A stretch of DNA of 5,797 nt. It comes from Methanoculleus sp. (lineage in GTDB: Archaea; Halobacteriota; Methanomicrobia; Methanomicrobiales; Methanoculleaceae). Both the position numbers and the translations under genes were made by a program. The DNA is taken from assembly GCA_028698765.1 (NCBI GenBank), contig JAQVVW010000114.1:1-5797 (forward strand), read 5' to 3'. Under the pieces are notes generated by a model. The model was given only the letters and a program-made list of their open reading frames with translations. It had not been told where the DNA came from and ran no database searches. Shown piece after piece: positions 5,460 to 5,797 of the stretch (positions are counted from its first letter, which is position 1; each line of letters opens with the position of its first letter).

Positions 5460-5797
5460 ATGAAGACCGAAAGGAAAGAGGAGAACGCGATAGTCATCGA
5501 TGTCCTCCCCATGGGCTACATGAGCGAGCAGCGCCAGGCCTACAAGCGCGAACCGATCGTCCAGGCGATCGGCGTGGACCAGTTCAAGTTGCTCGAGCTC
5601 ATCCCGAAGCAGGGCGCGGATATTCAGATCTACGATCGCGTCTATATCGGCGATGCGGAGCGGGAGAAGATCGAGCGTGTCAAGCGGCGGATCGGTTACG
5701 AGGACCTGACGGCGACCGCGAAACTCGAGTTGCCGTTCGTGGTCGAGCAGATCGTCGGCGAGAACGAGCAGCGGTTCGTCGAGTTCTTCAACAAGTC
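5460..5797 (+). CDS. DUF655 family protein, N-terminal part (cut by window edge)
   Basis: The ATG at 5460 opens a frame that runs to the right edge without a stop, giving 112 complete codons. The N-terminus, MKTERKEENAIVIDVLPMGY, and the following REPIVQAIGVDQFKLLELIPK and IQIYDRVYIG segments match the archaeal DUF655 family as I recall it. Family members are about 180-200 residues, so roughly 60% is visible. The IYDRVYIGDAER segment looks like part of an OB-like beta region, and KLELPFVVEQIVGENEQRFVEFF begins the part that leads to a helix-hairpin-helix-like region in this family (from memory; not visible here). The biochemical function is unknown; its conserved place between rpoF and the KsgA rRNA dimethyltransferase gene in archaea suggests a nucleic-acid or ribosome-related role. 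The start has a good SD. It is too short for the usual automatic six-frame call because it has no stop in the window. Confidence 0.88.
   Translation, partial: MKTERKEENAIVIDVLPMGYMSEQRQAYKREPIVQAIGVDQFKLLELIPKQGADIQIYDRVYIGDAEREKIERVKRRIGYEDLTATAKLELPFVVEQIVGENEQRFVEFFNK

Noticed and set aside
1..5797. CRISPR array, tRNA gene, insertion sequence, defence or other novel system
   Set aside because: No repeated spacer pattern, cloverleaf, terminal repeats or transposase motif was seen. Every gene except DUF655 belongs to a characterised informational family.

Overview
The window is a dense, one-directional block of archaeal informational genes, all on the + strand. The gene content is exclusively archaeal: LX ribosomal protein, prefoldin alpha, archaeal-type FtsY and SRP54, TrmY, archaeal Pus10, L21e, RpoF and a DUF655 protein. 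The strong G/C preference at third codon positions and GGAGGTGAT-type Shine-Dalgarno sequences point to a GC-rich euryarchaeon. From memory of family sequences, the best guess is a methanogen of the Methanomicrobiales, close to Methanoculleus; this is inference, not a database result.

Layout: (1) 1-97, the 3' end of ribosomal protein LX (L18Ae/L20A). (2) 99-548, prefoldin alpha subunit. (3) 548-1639, FtsY, the SRP receptor GTPase. (4) 1639-2970, SRP54, the signal recognition particle GTPase. (5) 2967-3536, TrmY, tRNA pseudouridine-54 N1-methyltransferase. (6) 3536-4774, Pus10, tRNA pseudouridine-54/55 synthase. (7) 4777-5070, ribosomal protein L21e. (8) 5092-5442, RNA polymerase subunit F (Rpb4 homologue). 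(9) 5460-5797, the N-terminal part of a DUF655 protein cut by the window edge.

The first six genes are packed with stop/start junctions of +1 nt, TAATG, TGATG, ATGA and TGATG, which suggests one transcript with coupled translation. The largest gaps in the window are about 21 and 17 nt, on either side of rpoF, so no intergenic stretch needs separate description. No tRNA, rRNA, CRISPR, mobile element or convincing terminator is visible.

The genes form three functional pairs or groups. LX and prefoldin handle protein synthesis and early folding. FtsY and SRP54 are the two GTPases that dock to deliver nascent membrane and secreted proteins. Pus10 and TrmY act one after the other on tRNA position 54 (U to pseudouridine, then to N1-methylpseudouridine). 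L21e, RpoF and DUF655 begin the next informational cluster, in which a KsgA-type rRNA dimethyltransferase is the usual next neighbour in archaea. I see no undescribed system here. The points worth a second look are an altered G3 motif in SRP54, a substituted cysteine position in TrmY, a local codon-use shift late in pus10, a possible leaderless promoter before rpoF, and the DUF655 gene.
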